In this document: positions 49,801 to 58,703 of the stretch, piece by piece
Position numbering within the stretch: position 1 is the first letter of the stretch
Layout of the letters: each line of letters opens with the position of its first letter
Origin: Anaerolinea sp.
GTDB taxonomy: Bacteria; Chloroflexota; Anaerolineae; Anaerolineales; Villigracilaceae
Direction of reading: 5' to 3'
Assembly (NCBI GenBank): GCA_020719725.1
Contig: DYPU01000002.1
Coordinates: 1 to 64,000, forward strand
Length of the DNA stretch: 64,000 bases
Translations under genes and position numbers: made by a program
The notes under the pieces: model-generated
What the model was told of the DNA's origin: nothing
The model's database searches: none
Seen by the model: the letters and a program-made list of their open reading frames with translations, nothing else

Positions 49801-49911
49801 CCTCTGCCACCCACCGAAACACCCCTGCCACCCACCGAAACCCCCGTCCTGCCGACGGAAACGCCGATTCCATCGCCGGAGCCAACTTTTGAAGCCTCCC
49901 CGACCCCTTAG
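46855..49911 (+). CDS. Class A penicillin-binding protein (PBP1A-like)
   Basis: 1018 aa bifunctional peptidoglycan polymerase. A cytoplasmic Pro-rich N-terminus (1-100), one TM helix (about 105-135), GT51 transglycosylase with EDKEFYNHPGFD and STIHQQLARS, then the transpeptidase: SxxK in QPGSSIKPFTY, SxN in LSNSYN, KTG in AAKTGTTNDFRDN. After the catalytic domains come a Cys-containing segment, an Ig-like/beta domain (about 870-970) and a Pro/Thr tail with four perfect 7-residue repeats PLPPTET. The start has only weak GAG upstream. A cell wall with peptidoglycan is implied. Confidence 0.95.
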   Translation: MTDPKEPSPAEFDPSRFAATRRLDPAESGTILPQGGRSQRTSPPPLYPAPAEMALPERVDEVDLNATRVSPLAYQPSLRPPAPGMGPTGSPPPPLDPRRGLGCLMRGLVVSLFVLTILFLVGSVVAVLGYASIASTLPSVDDLRGRTSQFETTRILDRNGVPLYEILDPNAGRRTYVSLDQISPLVLAATIATEDKEFYNHPGFDLVAIARALWQNLTSGEIESGASTIHQQLARSLLLGPEERFERSYYRKIREVILAAEISRLYTKNEILEIYLNENNYGNLAYGIEAAAETYFSTTADQLTLAQATFLAGLPQSPATHDIYSNRESTLSRHKAVLVLMYSLSEERNCITVSNSPEPVCVTVEAALAAAQEIEDYNFPAPDVTVRHPHWVQFVREQLEAQFGAQTIYREGFTVYTTLDLQLQEEAQRIVTQQVASLVDKNATNGALLAIQPTTGQILAMVGSADFYNEAIDGQVNMAITQTRQPGSSIKPFTYLAAFEKGWTPATLIWDVPSYFTPSGRPDDPGELYVPVNYDGKFHGPVTVRTALSNSYNIPAVKALAFVGIYDDPTTDYADGLVGISQRLGITSLTRPDYGLALALGGGEVSLLEMTGAYAVIANNGVRIPPVSILKITDYQGNLVYEYQSPAGQQAIRPEHAYLMASILSDNEARAPMFGRNSILNLPFPAAAKTGTTNDFRDNWTMGFTPDLALGVWVGNADYTPMQNTTGLSGAAPIWAEFMQVAIPKLTGNNPASFLRPQGIMDKVICAISGTEPSSHCPQQRAEIFAFDQPPLSAKDDLWKNEIIDTWSGQRASPACDQFVDERLVLNVTDAFARRWLRKEDQGQDWAKEAGFKSPIFFVPDGECTEANLRPMLEFVGLHDGDIVTTDELEVKLLANGSGFERYSLAFGYGNAPQEWEVLFESDKEVGQPAIVFRWKVDKLQEDKITLRLRMENKNGGYAERIIHLRIEIPEPTATPLPPTETPLPPTETPLPPTETPVLPTETPIPSPEPTFEASPTP
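49780..49863 (+). repeat. Four tandem 21-bp repeats in the PBP tail
   Basis: Four consecutive 21-bp units encode P-L-P-P-T-E-T (the fourth reads P-V-L-P-T-E-T). They lie near the 3' end of the PBP gene. The number of units is likely to vary between strains by slippage. Confidence 0.85.
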
Positions 49912-49922
49912 GACAAAAAACG

Positions 49923-50759
49923 ATGCAAATTGTCACCAGTCTTGAAGAATTACGCGCCGCCCGTCGTTTGCGGCCAGCCCCCTTGGGACTTGTTCCAACC
50001 ATGGGTTACTTGCATTCCGGTCATATCTCACTGGTGCAGCGCGCTCGCGCCGAATCTGAAAGTGTGGCCGCCAGCATTTTTGTCAACCCCACCCAGTTTG
50101 GCCCAACCGAAGACCTGGCAAAATACCCGCGCAACCTTGAAGGCGATCTAAACTTGCTTGAAGCGGCGGGAACCGACCTGGTTTGGCTGCCAACCCCGGC
50201 CCAAATGTATCCAACTGGATACCAGACCTGGGTCGAGGTCGATGGCCTGGCCTCGCCGTTGGAAGGAGCCATGCGTCCCGGCCACTTTCGTGGCGTGACG
50301 ACGGTGGTCGCCAAGCTGTTTAACGCTTTCCAACCACAGCGGGCTTATTTTGGACAAAAAGATGCCCAACAAGCTGCCGTCATCTGCCGCATGGCCCGTG
50401 ATTTGGATTTTCCCGTTGAAATTGTCATTTGCCCGACCTTGCGCGAAGCAGACGGATTGGCAATGTCCAGCCGCAATAGCTATCTTAATACAGACGAACG
50501 CCAGGCCGCGCCAGTTTTATTCCGTAGCCTAAACGCCGCCCGCGCCGCCTATTATGCTGGCGAGCGCAACGCCGAGAAACTACGTCAGATCATGACGGAC
50601 ACCCTGATCGCGGAGCCACTTGCCAGGTTGCAATATGTCTCCTGTGCCGATTATGACAGCTTGCAAGAATTGCAAGAAATTAACGGAAAAATCCTGCTTT
50701 CCATGGCCGTCTATATAGGCAAAACCCGCTTGATCGATAATTTTGTGCTGGAAAATTAG
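49923..50759 (+). CDS. panC: Pantothenate synthetase
   Basis: 278 aa, full length. Joins pantoate and beta-alanine using ATP. VPTMGYLHSGHISLVQRA carries the HxGH motif (about residues 34-37), GPTEDLAKYPR the pantoate loop, YFGQKDAQQ the ATP site, and MSSRNSYL the KMSKS-like loop. TAGGAC lies upstream of the ATG, 11 bp after the PBP stop, so the two may be co-transcribed. A terminator follows. Confidence 0.96.
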   Translation: MQIVTSLEELRAARRLRPAPLGLVPTMGYLHSGHISLVQRARAESESVAASIFVNPTQFGPTEDLAKYPRNLEGDLNLLEAAGTDLVWLPTPAQMYPTGYQTWVEVDGLASPLEGAMRPGHFRGVTTVVAKLFNAFQPQRAYFGQKDAQQAAVICRMARDLDFPVEIVICPTLREADGLAMSSRNSYLNTDERQAAPVLFRSLNAARAAYYAGERNAEKLRQIMTDTLIAEPLARLQYVSCADYDSLQELQEINGKILLSMAVYIGKTRLIDNFVLEN

Positions 50760-50776
50760 CTGATCCTGTTTCGCTC

Positions 50777-50813
50777 ATCGCCGACCCCTTATCAACGGGT
50801 CGGTGATTTTTTT
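50777..50813 (+). terminator. Intrinsic terminator after panC
   Basis: ATCGCCGACCC pairs with GGGTCGGTGAT (11 bp with one G-T pair, 9-nt loop), and six further T follow. An ATG-type start at 50803 for the next gene would lie within it, arguing for the start at 50866. Confidence 0.85.
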
Positions 50814-50849
50814 AAACAAAAACTACCAGAGTAGCTATTTCAAAACAAC

Positions 50850-50858
50850 TGGTAAAAT
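50850..50858 (+). promoter_or_regulatory. Extended -10 giving a leaderless GT-C mRNA
   Basis: TGGTAAAAT (TG-n-TAAAAT) ends seven bases before the ATG at 50866, with no ribosome binding site between. Confidence 0.5.
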
Positions 50859-50865
50859 CACCGCG

Positions 50866-53070
50866 ATGAAACCAAATTTTGTCCCAAAAACTCGCCTAAA
50901 AATACCCAAAAACCTGAAACGCTGGCTAAGCGCGGCAGCGCTGGGGGCTCTTCTATTTTTGGGGATTGCCCATCACACCGTTAATTTTTGGGAACTCCCC
51001 GCTTTGTGGATGTCAGGCCTTTTTATTGTCTTTGTCCCGCTCCTGACAGCACTTTTCGCCATACTAGGCAACCGATTTTCCCCTCACCTCAAGCAAATCT
51101 CATCCAAGCGCATCTCGCTTCTGTTTCTGGCCGCTCTGGTGATTGGCGGATTTGTCTCCTGGCGAGTTTATCGCGTCCCCAATACTTACCAGCATGTCAT
51201 AATCACGCCGCTTACTGGTCAGGTTGGCCTGCTGGAGTTAAAGGGGAATTTTCAGATTATCTCGCTCCGTCAGGCTGCTCTCGCAAGTGGCTGGCGCACA
51301 GAGGGTCAGGCTTACTACGCCAGCCCGGCCTCCCAGCCGCTGGCTGTTTCATTCAAAGCGCCCGCCAATCAACCCGTCATAGCTCTTTTTCTGACTTCGC
51401 CGCAGGGTGGAACCGCCACCGTTAAATTGAATTTTCAAACCGGGCAGGTGGAACTATCTAAAGACCCGCCCGGCCAATTGACATTGCGGCTTGTCTCCGA
51501 ATATCGCGGCCTCCCCAATTGGATATTTATCCCCCTGCTGCTGATCGCCGACCTTGTCACCTTTGGCCTTACGACGCTACTACTCCTAATTTTACAAGAA
51601 ATTGGCGCAACCGCCGCAAAACGCGAACCTGCCCCGGTTGCACGCTTCGACCTGTTGATTTTGCTGGCAATAGGGATAGTTTTACATCTTGTCAACATGC
51701 TCTCGGTTCCGACTCTTCTTTCGCCAGATAGCCCGGCCTACTTACAAGGCGCTGTTCATTTACTGGAATATGGCAATTTTGATGGCGCCTCAACCAGTGT
51801 TGGGCCGGGTACGACGTTGTTGTTTGCGCCCGTGTTGTGGCTTTTTACAAGAAACCCCTGGGGGCCAAAGATAGTGCTGCATCTATTCGGATTGGCGTGC
51901 ATACCTGTCAGCCACCGGCTTGGCTGGCAGCTTAGCCGCAGCCGCCTGGTTGCTTTTTTAAGTGGATTAATTGTTGCCAACTCGCCAGACCTATTCTTTT
52001 ATTCCAATTACCCCATGTCGGATATGCCGAATATCTTTTTTGTGCTTCTTTTTTGCGTCGTCTTGCTCTCCGCTATCGAAAAATTGAGCCTGCCCTGGAC
52101 GATAGCGCTGATGGCGACTGCTTCTTTTGCTTCTTTGCTGCGGTCTGAGAACGTTTTGCTCATCGCCATTGGCGCTTTTGCGTTGACTGTCTCCGCTCTT
52201 TGGCGTTGGTATTGTAAAGTTCCGTTAAAATTAAAATCCACCCTAATACAGATGGGACTCTCCCTGCTGCTTGCCAGTTTGCCAGTTTTCTGGTGGTCGT
52301 ATCATAACCTGAAAAACAACGGCTTTTTTGGAATGAGCAATTACATGGGCGTCGTGCTATATGACGGCTGGGTCTATTTTGGCGATGCCATCAATCTCTC
52401 CTTTTCCGACCCCAATTCACTGGCGATTCAAGAAATTCGACAGGTTGCCAGCCAATATCCGCCAGCCATCACAGACAAGAAAGGCATTGCCACTGGCTGG
52501 GAAAGCTACTACAGTATGCTGGCTGCTGGCTATTCGGGCAGCCAGGCCATGGATTTACTCAAATCTGCCGCGTTGGATTCCATCCAAAAGAATCCCCGGC
52601 TGACGCTTGAACTGCTTTTGCTAAAATTCAGTATAGGAATGCGGCCAGAGTTACCCAACCCCATAACCTACCCCTTGCCGGGAGAGCCGGGCTGGGGCAA
52701 GCCGGTCGAAACCGAATTTTTTGATGCCGACGCCGTCAACCTGCCGTCTCTAATCAGCCTCCAGCGCGCCGCCTATGAAAAAGCGAGCATCGGATATGCT
52801 CTGCTTTACCCCGGTTGGATTTTAGTGACTATTGCGGCTTTGCTCTTAAGCAGTCTCCGCCAGCCGCTGCTTAAGTGGGCGATACTGGTTGCTGTTATTG
52901 GCTCGCGCATTTTCATTCCACTAACCATCAGCGTCGCTTTCTGGCGCTACAGCCTGGCGGGCTGGCTGCCTTTACAAATTCTGACCCTCAGCTGGCTCAT
53001 GCTTCTTTTTAGTGGTATCAGCGTCCTGGCCCGCCCTGCGCGCACTCTCTCCGAGACGGTATCGGCTTAG
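50866..53070 (+). CDS. GT39/ArnT-like membrane glycosyltransferase (GT-C)
   Basis: 734 aa with about 12-13 hydrophobic helices. After an N-terminal TM bundle and a beta-rich outer domain, the GT-C catalytic loop LLSPDSPAYLQGAVHLLEYG (Asp) is followed by GPGTTLLFAPVLWLF and helices typical of PMT/ArnT proteins. These move a sugar from polyprenyl phosphate to a protein or lipid outside the cell. The ATG at 50866 is chosen because an upstream start lies within a terminator and because a -10 box precedes it directly. The GT2 gene that follows could provide the donor. Confidence 0.82.
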   Translation: MKPNFVPKTRLKIPKNLKRWLSAAALGALLFLGIAHHTVNFWELPALWMSGLFIVFVPLLTALFAILGNRFSPHLKQISSKRISLLFLAALVIGGFVSWRVYRVPNTYQHVIITPLTGQVGLLELKGNFQIISLRQAALASGWRTEGQAYYASPASQPLAVSFKAPANQPVIALFLTSPQGGTATVKLNFQTGQVELSKDPPGQLTLRLVSEYRGLPNWIFIPLLLIADLVTFGLTTLLLLILQEIGATAAKREPAPVARFDLLILLAIGIVLHLVNMLSVPTLLSPDSPAYLQGAVHLLEYGNFDGASTSVGPGTTLLFAPVLWLFTRNPWGPKIVLHLFGLACIPVSHRLGWQLSRSRLVAFLSGLIVANSPDLFFYSNYPMSDMPNIFFVLLFCVVLLSAIEKLSLPWTIALMATASFASLLRSENVLLIAIGAFALTVSALWRWYCKVPLKLKSTLIQMGLSLLLASLPVFWWSYHNLKNNGFFGMSNYMGVVLYDGWVYFGDAINLSFSDPNSLAIQEIRQVASQYPPAITDKKGIATGWESYYSMLAAGYSGSQAMDLLKSAALDSIQKNPRLTLELLLLKFSIGMRPELPNPITYPLPGEPGWGKPVETEFFDADAVNLPSLISLQRAAYEKASIGYALLYPGWILVTIAALLLSSLRQPLLKWAILVAVIGSRIFIPLTISVAFWRYSLAGWLPLQILTLSWLMLLFSGISVLARPARTLSETVSA

Positions 53071-53092
53071 CTTTAGCCAGCAGGATTCAAAC

Positions 53093-54103
53093 ATGAATAC
53101 GCTCAACCCTCAGGTTAACGCAATTCGTCTTGCCGTGGTGATCCCTTGTTATCGGGTGGAATGTGAAATTGAACAAGTTATCCGCGCGCTGCCAGAATAT
53201 ATCGACTATATCATCGTCGTTGACGATGCCTCCCCCGATCAAACCGCCGCAATCGTCGCAAAACTGGCCCAAACAGACGCACGCCTAACGCTGATGCGCC
53301 ACCCCCAAAACCGCGGAGTTGGGGGAGCCATGAAAACCGGCTTTAAAAAAGCGCTCGAATTGGGCGCACAGATTGTCGCCAAAGTGGACGGCGACGGCCA
53401 GATGGACACCTCATATTTACCCGGCTTGCTACTGCCCCTGCTCAAAGGCCAGGCCGACTATGCCAAAGGAAATCGTTTCCGCGACTTTCAAGCGCTTCAA
53501 AAAATGCCGCTGATGCGCCGGATTGGCAATATGGGCTTGGGCTTCCTGACCAAAGCAGCAACTGGCTATTGGAATATGTTCGACCCTGCCAACGGTTTTT
53601 TCGCCATCCGCGCCGAGCTGCTCACCAAAATCCCGCTGGAAAAGGTTGCAGACACTTACTTTTTTGAAACATCCATGCTTGCCAATTTATACTTAATCGG
53701 CGCTGTCGTAAAAGACATTCCCATGCCCGCCCGTTATCTCGGAGAAAAATCCAACCTGTCCATTCGCAGAATCCTGTTGGAATTTCCGGCCAAATTGATG
53801 CAAATCTTCCTGCGCCGCATCATTCTCAAAACCTTTATCTACGATTTTTCCATGGCCTCCGTCTACTTGCTCGCTGGTTTACCCTTGCTCTTTTTTGGGC
53901 TCGCCTTTGGAATATATAAATGGATCAGCTACGCAAGCCAGGCAATCCCCGCTCCAACCGGCACGGTGATGCTTCCGACCCTTTCTGTGTTGCTCGGAAT
54001 CCAATTCCTGGTGGCCGCCATCGAAATCGACATTCGCTCCACCCCCAAAGAACCCTTGTTAGGCGCATTGCTCGATGATGCGAACCTAAACATAATACGG
54101 TAA
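53093..54103 (+). CDS. GT2 polyprenyl-phosphate sugar transferase with C-terminal membrane helices
   Basis: 336 aa. GT-A domain: LAVVIPCYRVECEIEQVI, VVDDASPDQTA, metal motif KVDGDGQMD, and a later ANGFFAIRAE segment. Two C-terminal hydrophobic helices (LLAGLPLLFFGLAFGIY and a second near 310) anchor it as in GtrB/DPM-like enzymes. The ATG at 53093 (CAGGA upstream) is chosen; an earlier in-frame start would overlap the GT-C gene. With that gene it forms a donor-synthase/transferase pair. The last 40 bases precede a possible promoter for ettA. Confidence 0.85.
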   Translation: MNTLNPQVNAIRLAVVIPCYRVECEIEQVIRALPEYIDYIIVVDDASPDQTAAIVAKLAQTDARLTLMRHPQNRGVGGAMKTGFKKALELGAQIVAKVDGDGQMDTSYLPGLLLPLLKGQADYAKGNRFRDFQALQKMPLMRRIGNMGLGFLTKAATGYWNMFDPANGFFAIRAELLTKIPLEKVADTYFFETSMLANLYLIGAVVKDIPMPARYLGEKSNLSIRRILLEFPAKLMQIFLRRIILKTFIYDFSMASVYLLAGLPLLFFGLAFGIYKWISYASQAIPAPTGTVMLPTLSVLLGIQFLVAAIEIDIRSTPKEPLLGALLDDANLNIIR

Positions 54104-54149
54104 AATCACCCCGCACGCCAAAATCCAAACTCCAAAACCGAAAGCTCTT

Positions 54150-55820
54150 ATGCCATCAGATACTCAAGTCATTTACTCCATGATGCGCGTTGGGCGCATC
54201 CACCCGCCCAGCAAACAAGTCCTGCGTGATATTTCGCTCGGCTTCTACTACGGCGCCAAAATTGGCGTGCTCGGCCTGAACGGCGCAGGCAAATCCACCC
54301 TTCTGCGCATCATGGCCGGCATCGACCAGAATTACATTGGCGAAATCGCCATAAGCAAGGGCTACACCATCGGCTATCTACCGCAGGAACCCGAACTCGA
54401 CCTCGAAAAGACCGTCATTGAGATCATCCGCGAGGGTGTCAAGCCAATTGTCGATATGCTGGCACGCTATGACGAGGTCAACGCTAAATTTGGCGAAGCG
54501 GATGCCGATTTCGATGCCCTGATCGCCGAACAGGCCAAACTACAAGATGAACTCGATAAACACGATGCCTGGAATCTTGATTCTCATTTGGATGTCGCCA
54601 TGGACGCCTTGCGCTGCCCCCCGGCGGAAGCCGTTGTCAAGAATCTCTCTGGCGGCGAGAAAAGGCGGATCGCTCTCACCCGTCTCCTGCTCACGGAACC
54701 CGACATTTTACTGCTCGACGAACCGACCAATCACCTCGACGCTGAATCTGTGGCCTGGCTGGAGCATCACCTTCAGCAATATAAAGGGACGGTAATCGCC
54801 GTAACCCACGACCGTTACTTTCTCGACAATGTCGCCGGATGGATTTTGGAATTGGATCGCGGCTACGGCATCCCCTGGAAAGGCAACTATTCCTCGTGGT
54901 TGGAGCAAAAACAAGAGAGCTTGCGTCAGGAAGAGAAAACCGAATCGAAACGCCAGAAAACCCTCGAACGTGAGTTGGAATGGATTCGCATGTCGCCCAA
55001 GGCTCGCCAATCCAAAGGTCAGGCGCGTGTCACCGCTTACGAAAAATTGCTCTCGCAGGAAGTGGAAAAATACCGCAGCGAACAGGAAATTTACATTCCG
55101 CCCGGCCCGCGCCTGGGGGATGTGGTCATCGACCTTAACGGTATTACCAAAAGCTACGGGGAACGCTTGTTGCTGGATAATTTCACCGCAAAAATTGAAC
55201 CAGGCTCGATTGTGGGAATTGTCGGCCCTAACGGCGCGGGTAAAACCACCCTGCTGAGAATGATCACCGGGCAAGAAAAGCCGGATAGCGGTAACATTCG
55301 CATTGGTGAAACCGTTAAATTGGGCTACGCCGATCAAAACCGCAGCCTCGACCCTGAAAAATCGGTTTACGAAGAAATCACGGGGGGCGCGGAGCAGTTG
55401 GAATTGGGCAGCCGCAAGGTTAATGCGCGTGGTTATTGTTCTTCGTTCAACTTTGCGGGCGCAGATCAGCAGAAAAAGATTAGTATGTTGTCGGGCGGCG
55501 AGCGTAACCGCGTTCATTTGGCTAAGATGCTCAAGGAAGGCGGTAATGTGTTGCTGCTCGATGAGCCGACCAATGACCTGGATGTGAATACTTTACGGGC
55601 GTTGGAAGATGCGCTGGAAGAGTATGCCGGGTGCGCGGTGGTAGTCAGCCATGACCGTTGGTTTCTCGACCGCATTTGTACTCATATTTTGGCTTTTGAG
55701 GGCGATTCTCAGGCGCGGCTGTTTCTGGGGAATTGGTCTGATTATGAAGAAGATTTTAAGGCCCGCTATGGCAAGGATGTTCAACCGCATCGTGTTAAGT
55801 ATCGCACGTTGAAGCGCTAA
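54150..55820 (+). CDS. ettA: Energy-dependent translational throttle protein EttA (ABC-F ATPase)
   Basis: 556 aa, full length. Two ABC domains: Walker A GLNGAGKST and GPNGAGKTT, signatures LSGGEKRR and LSGGERNR, Walker B LLLDEPTNHLD and LLLDEPTNDLD, joined by the linker with many Glu/Lys/Arg (about 245-315) and carrying the EttA-type arm insertion in the first domain. The start VIYSMMRVGRIHPPSKQVLR matches the family's YTMxRVGKxxPPxxxxL pattern. EttA gates the ribosomal E site according to ADP/ATP ratio. No good Shine-Dalgarno. Convergent with glpK. Confidence 0.96.
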   Translation: MPSDTQVIYSMMRVGRIHPPSKQVLRDISLGFYYGAKIGVLGLNGAGKSTLLRIMAGIDQNYIGEIAISKGYTIGYLPQEPELDLEKTVIEIIREGVKPIVDMLARYDEVNAKFGEADADFDALIAEQAKLQDELDKHDAWNLDSHLDVAMDALRCPPAEAVVKNLSGGEKRRIALTRLLLTEPDILLLDEPTNHLDAESVAWLEHHLQQYKGTVIAVTHDRYFLDNVAGWILELDRGYGIPWKGNYSSWLEQKQESLRQEEKTESKRQKTLERELEWIRMSPKARQSKGQARVTAYEKLLSQEVEKYRSEQEIYIPPGPRLGDVVIDLNGITKSYGERLLLDNFTAKIEPGSIVGIVGPNGAGKTTLLRMITGQEKPDSGNIRIGETVKLGYADQNRSLDPEKSVYEEITGGAEQLELGSRKVNARGYCSSFNFAGADQQKKISMLSGGERNRVHLAKMLKEGGNVLLLDEPTNDLDVNTLRALEDALEEYAGCAVVVSHDRWFLDRICTHILAFEGDSQARLFLGNWSDYEEDFKARYGKDVQPHRVKYRTLKR

Positions 55821-55846
55821 AGGGCAGTTTTGGTGTTGAATGTGGC

Positions 55847-57343
55847 TTAGACCCAGCCGAAGGTGCGGGTGACGGCTTTTTTCCAGGCTGCATACAGGCT
55901 GGCGCGTTGTTCGGATTCCATTTGTGGCGACCAGGCTTTGTCCAGGCCCCAGTTGGCGCGTAGTTCGTTAAAATCCTGCCAAAAGCCAACTGCCAGTCCG
56001 GCGGCGTAAGCTGCTCCCAGGGCGGTGGTTTCGGCTACTTTGGGCCGGATGACCGGTACGCCCAGCAAGTCGGACTGAAATTGCATCAGGGTTTCGTTGA
56101 AGACCATGCCGCCATCGGCTTTGAGGGCGGTTAGCTTTACGCCTGAGTCTTTTTCCATTGCGTCTAGCACTTCGCGCACCTGATAAGCGGTTGCTTCGAG
56201 TGCTGCCCGGGCGATGTGGCCTTTGTTGACAAAGCGTGTCAGCCCTACGATGACTCCGCGCGCATCTGAGCGCCAGTAGGGGGCGAACAGGCCGCTAAAA
56301 GCCGGGACAAAATAAATGCCGCCATTGTCACTGACCATGCTGGCAAGGGTTTCCACATCTGCCGAGTTTTCTATCAGCCCCAGGTTGTCGCGCAGCCACT
56401 GCACCAGCGCGCCCGCAATTGCAATGGAGCCTTCCAGGGCATATACGGCGGGTTGATTGCCAATTTTGTAGGCCAGCGTGGTGAGTAGACCATTTTTTGA
56501 GGCTACCGGGGTTTCTCCGGTGTTGAGCAACATAAAGCAGCCGGTTCCGTAGGTGTTTTTGGCTTCGCCGGGCAGAAAACAGGTCTGACCAAAGAGCGCG
56601 GCGTGTTGGTCGCCCAGATCACCGGCGACGGGTACGCCGCCGAGCGGGGCGCGGGCTGTACCGTAGACTTCGGACGATGAGCGAATTTGGGGCAGCATGG
56701 CGCGTGGAATGTCGAGCAGAGCCAAAATTTCATCGTCCCAATCCAGTGTGTACAGGTTCATCAGCAGGGTTCGCCCGGCATTGGTGACATCGGTGACGTG
56801 GACTCCGGTTAAATTCCAGATCAGCCAGGTGTCGATATTGCCAAAGAGTAGTTCGCCGTTTTCGGCGCGGGCGCGGGCTTCGGGGACATTGTCTAAAATC
56901 CATTTGATTTTTGGCCCAGAAAAGTAGGTTGCCAGTGGCAGGCCGGTTTTCTGGCGCAGTCGATTTTGGCCTGCGCTGAGTGTTGTGGAAGTATCGGCGG
57001 CCAGGGCTGTGCAGATTTCGTCGGTGCGCGTATCTTGCCAGACAATGGCGTTGTAGATCGGTTCACCGCTGGTTTTGTCCCAAACCACGGTGGTTTCACG
57101 CTGATTGGTGATTCCCAGCGCGGCCACTTCTGCGGCGCCGACCCCGGCTTTTGCCAGCCCAGTTCGAATCACCTCCTGCGTGCGTGTCCAAATTTCGAGT
57201 GGGTCGTGTTCAACCCAGCCGGGTTTGGGGTAAATCTGAGTGTGTTCGCGCTGTTCCACCGCCACTATGCTTCCGGCGTGGTCAAACAGGATGAAGCGGG
57301 TGCTGGTCGTACCCTGATCGATGGATGCAATGTATTTGGACAC
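55847..57343 (-). CDS. glpK: Glycerol kinase
   Basis: 498 aa, normal length. Phosphorylates glycerol to glycerol 3-phosphate. FGGY kinase fold: [15 protein letters not shown] at the N-terminus, [29 protein letters not shown] and the FGGY signature regions [20 protein letters not shown] and [18 protein letters not shown]. The GTG at 57343 is chosen: GGAG lies ahead at correct distance and the start fits family length; an upstream ATG at 57400 would add 19 residues. No glycerol facilitator (glpF) is adjacent. fmt lies upstream on the same strand. Confidence 0.95.
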   Translation of the reverse strand: MSKYIASIDQGTTSTRFILFDHAGSIVAVEQREHTQIYPKPGWVEHDPLEIWTRTQEVIRTGLAKAGVGAAEVAALGITNQRETTVVWDKTSGEPIYNAIVWQDTRTDEICTALAADTSTTLSAGQNRLRQKTGLPLATYFSGPKIKWILDNVPEARARAENGELLFGNIDTWLIWNLTGVHVTDVTNAGRTLLMNLYTLDWDDEILALLDIPRAMLPQIRSSSEVYGTARAPLGGVPVAGDLGDQHAALFGQTCFLPGEAKNTYGTGCFMLLNTGETPVASKNGLLTTLAYKIGNQPAVYALEGSIAIAGALVQWLRDNLGLIENSADVETLASMVSDNGGIYFVPAFSGLFAPYWRSDARGVIVGLTRFVNKGHIARAALEATAYQVREVLDAMEKDSGVKLTALKADGGMVFNETLMQFQSDLLGVPVIRPKVAETTALGAAYAAGLAVGFWQDFNELRANWGLDKAWSPQMESEQRASLYAAWKKAVTRTFGWV

Positions 57344-57441
57344 GGAGACTCCGCTGGGAAGCAATGAGATGATGTGGAATGTTTTTTGGTTTTGCGGCAC
57401 ATAAACCAGGCTGCGCCACTCAGAACAGGCATTTTTAAAAG

Positions 57442-58362
57442 TTACTCAGTCCAATGGCGCGCGCCAGCCAAAAAGGCTTTGCCTGGCATGGATGGTTTTC
57501 CGGCGGGCTGGACTTCGTCGAGCACTAACAGGCCAAAGGCTGTCCCTATGGCGGGTAAACCCTGCTGGCTGAGGCGTTGTCCTGGCGTTGCCTGGCCCTC
57601 GCTCACATGCGCTTGGTGAACTTTGAGCGAGGCTTCGGCATAGGGTAGGAAAGCCCCCGGCCAGGGGCGCATGGCGCGCACCCGGCGCTCCAACTCCAGC
57701 GCGGTTTGACTAAAATTGAGCAGGCCGTCTTCTTTTTTTAGCATGGGCGCGTAGGTTGCGCCAAGGCTGGGCTGAACTTGTGGGTCAAGTTCACCGCTCA
57801 GGTAGCCTGGCAGGGTTTCCAGGAGTAGCTTGGCTCCCAGGCTGGATAAACGCTCGAATAATGAGCCGCCGGTTTCATCGCGGGCCAATTGCAATGTTTT
57901 TTGCGAAAGCATTGGCCCGGTGTCGATGCCGGGATCCATTTTCATAATGGTCACGCCGCTGATGGCGTCCCCGGCCAAGAGGCAGGCCTGAATGGGAGCC
58001 GCGCCGCGCCACCTGGGCAAAAGCGAAGCGTGGACGTTGATACAGCCAAAGCGCGGCAGGTCTAGCACTTCGGGGCGCAGAATTTGCCCGAAAGCGGCCA
58101 CCACGATCAGGTCTGGGTTCCAGGCTTTTAGTTTCTCGATCGCTTCAGGTTGACGCAAACGCTGGGGTTGGATGGCTTCTACTCCGAGAGCGGCGGCGGC
58201 TAATTTGACGGGCGGCGGCGTGAGCTTGTTTCCGCGCCCGGATGGGCGATCGGGCTGGGTGACAACGCCCAGCAGGTCATATCCAGCTTCGGCTAGCGCG
58301 TGTAACACTGGCACAGAAAAATCGGGCGAACCCATGAAAACGGTGCGTATGGTATTGGTCAT
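57442..58362 (-). CDS. fmt: Methionyl-tRNA formyltransferase
   Basis: 306 aa, full length. Formylates initiator Met-tRNA using 10-formyl-THF. N-terminal [18 protein letters not shown], catalytic/formyl-binding region [18 protein letters not shown] with Asn-His, then [17 protein letters not shown], and a smaller C-terminal domain. A TAAAAT box preceded by TG ends six bases before the ATG and no Shine-Dalgarno exists, so this mRNA is predicted to be leaderless. def, its common partner, is not adjacent. Confidence 0.95.
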   Translation of the reverse strand: MTNTIRTVFMGSPDFSVPVLHALAEAGYDLLGVVTQPDRPSGRGNKLTPPPVKLAAAALGVEAIQPQRLRQPEAIEKLKAWNPDLIVVAAFGQILRPEVLDLPRFGCINVHASLLPRWRGAAPIQACLLAGDAISGVTIMKMDPGIDTGPMLSQKTLQLARDETGGSLFERLSSLGAKLLLETLPGYLSGELDPQVQPSLGATYAPMLKKEDGLLNFSQTALELERRVRAMRPWPGAFLPYAEASLKVHQAHVSEGQATPGQRLSQQGLPAIGTAFGLLVLDEVQPAGKPSMPGKAFLAGARHWTE

Positions 58363-58703
58363 ACGCTAATTTTAACACGACGCGCGCTCTAATTCAGTTG
58401 CGTCTCTTTGGAAATTGTATCTTCTCAAAAAAGGTGAAAACCCTAAGGGTTTTCCTGGCTGGTAAAAAATGATTAAACAGTCAAATTTGCTGGCAAAATA
58501 TCCGACTTGGCAGAAAACCTTTCGGCTTTAGATATTTGCCCAAAATTATTAAGAAAGTACTGGAAATTTGTGTAAAGTGCGCCTCTGCAACAGACTGCTC
58601 TTATGGTAATTCTCAAAAGGAGATTTTGATATTTAGATAATTAATATCCAAATAGCGTGTTAGGATTGGGCCTTCTTAAAAATCTGCTTTAAAAGGATAA
58701 AAA
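58363..58703. other. 341-bp intergenic region between fmt and a small lipoprotein
   Basis: It contains the fmt promoter (minus-strand TGTTAAAAT, 58369-58377) and a perfect 8-bp hairpin GAAAACCC-TAA-GGGTTTTC (58436-58454). The rest is AT-rich. No clear plus-strand promoter or coding sequence is visible. Confidence 0.5.
58369..58377 (-). promoter_or_regulatory. Extended -10 promoter giving a leaderless fmt mRNA
   Basis: On the minus strand TGTTAAAAT (58377 to 58369), then TAGCGT, then the fmt ATG. With the -10 ending at -7, transcription would start at the A of the ATG. Confidence 0.6.

Noticed and set aside
49780-49863. CRISPR array
   Set aside because: The 21-bp units are adjacent with no spacers and encode a Pro/Thr tail in frame. 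No other repeat-spacer pattern is seen in the window.
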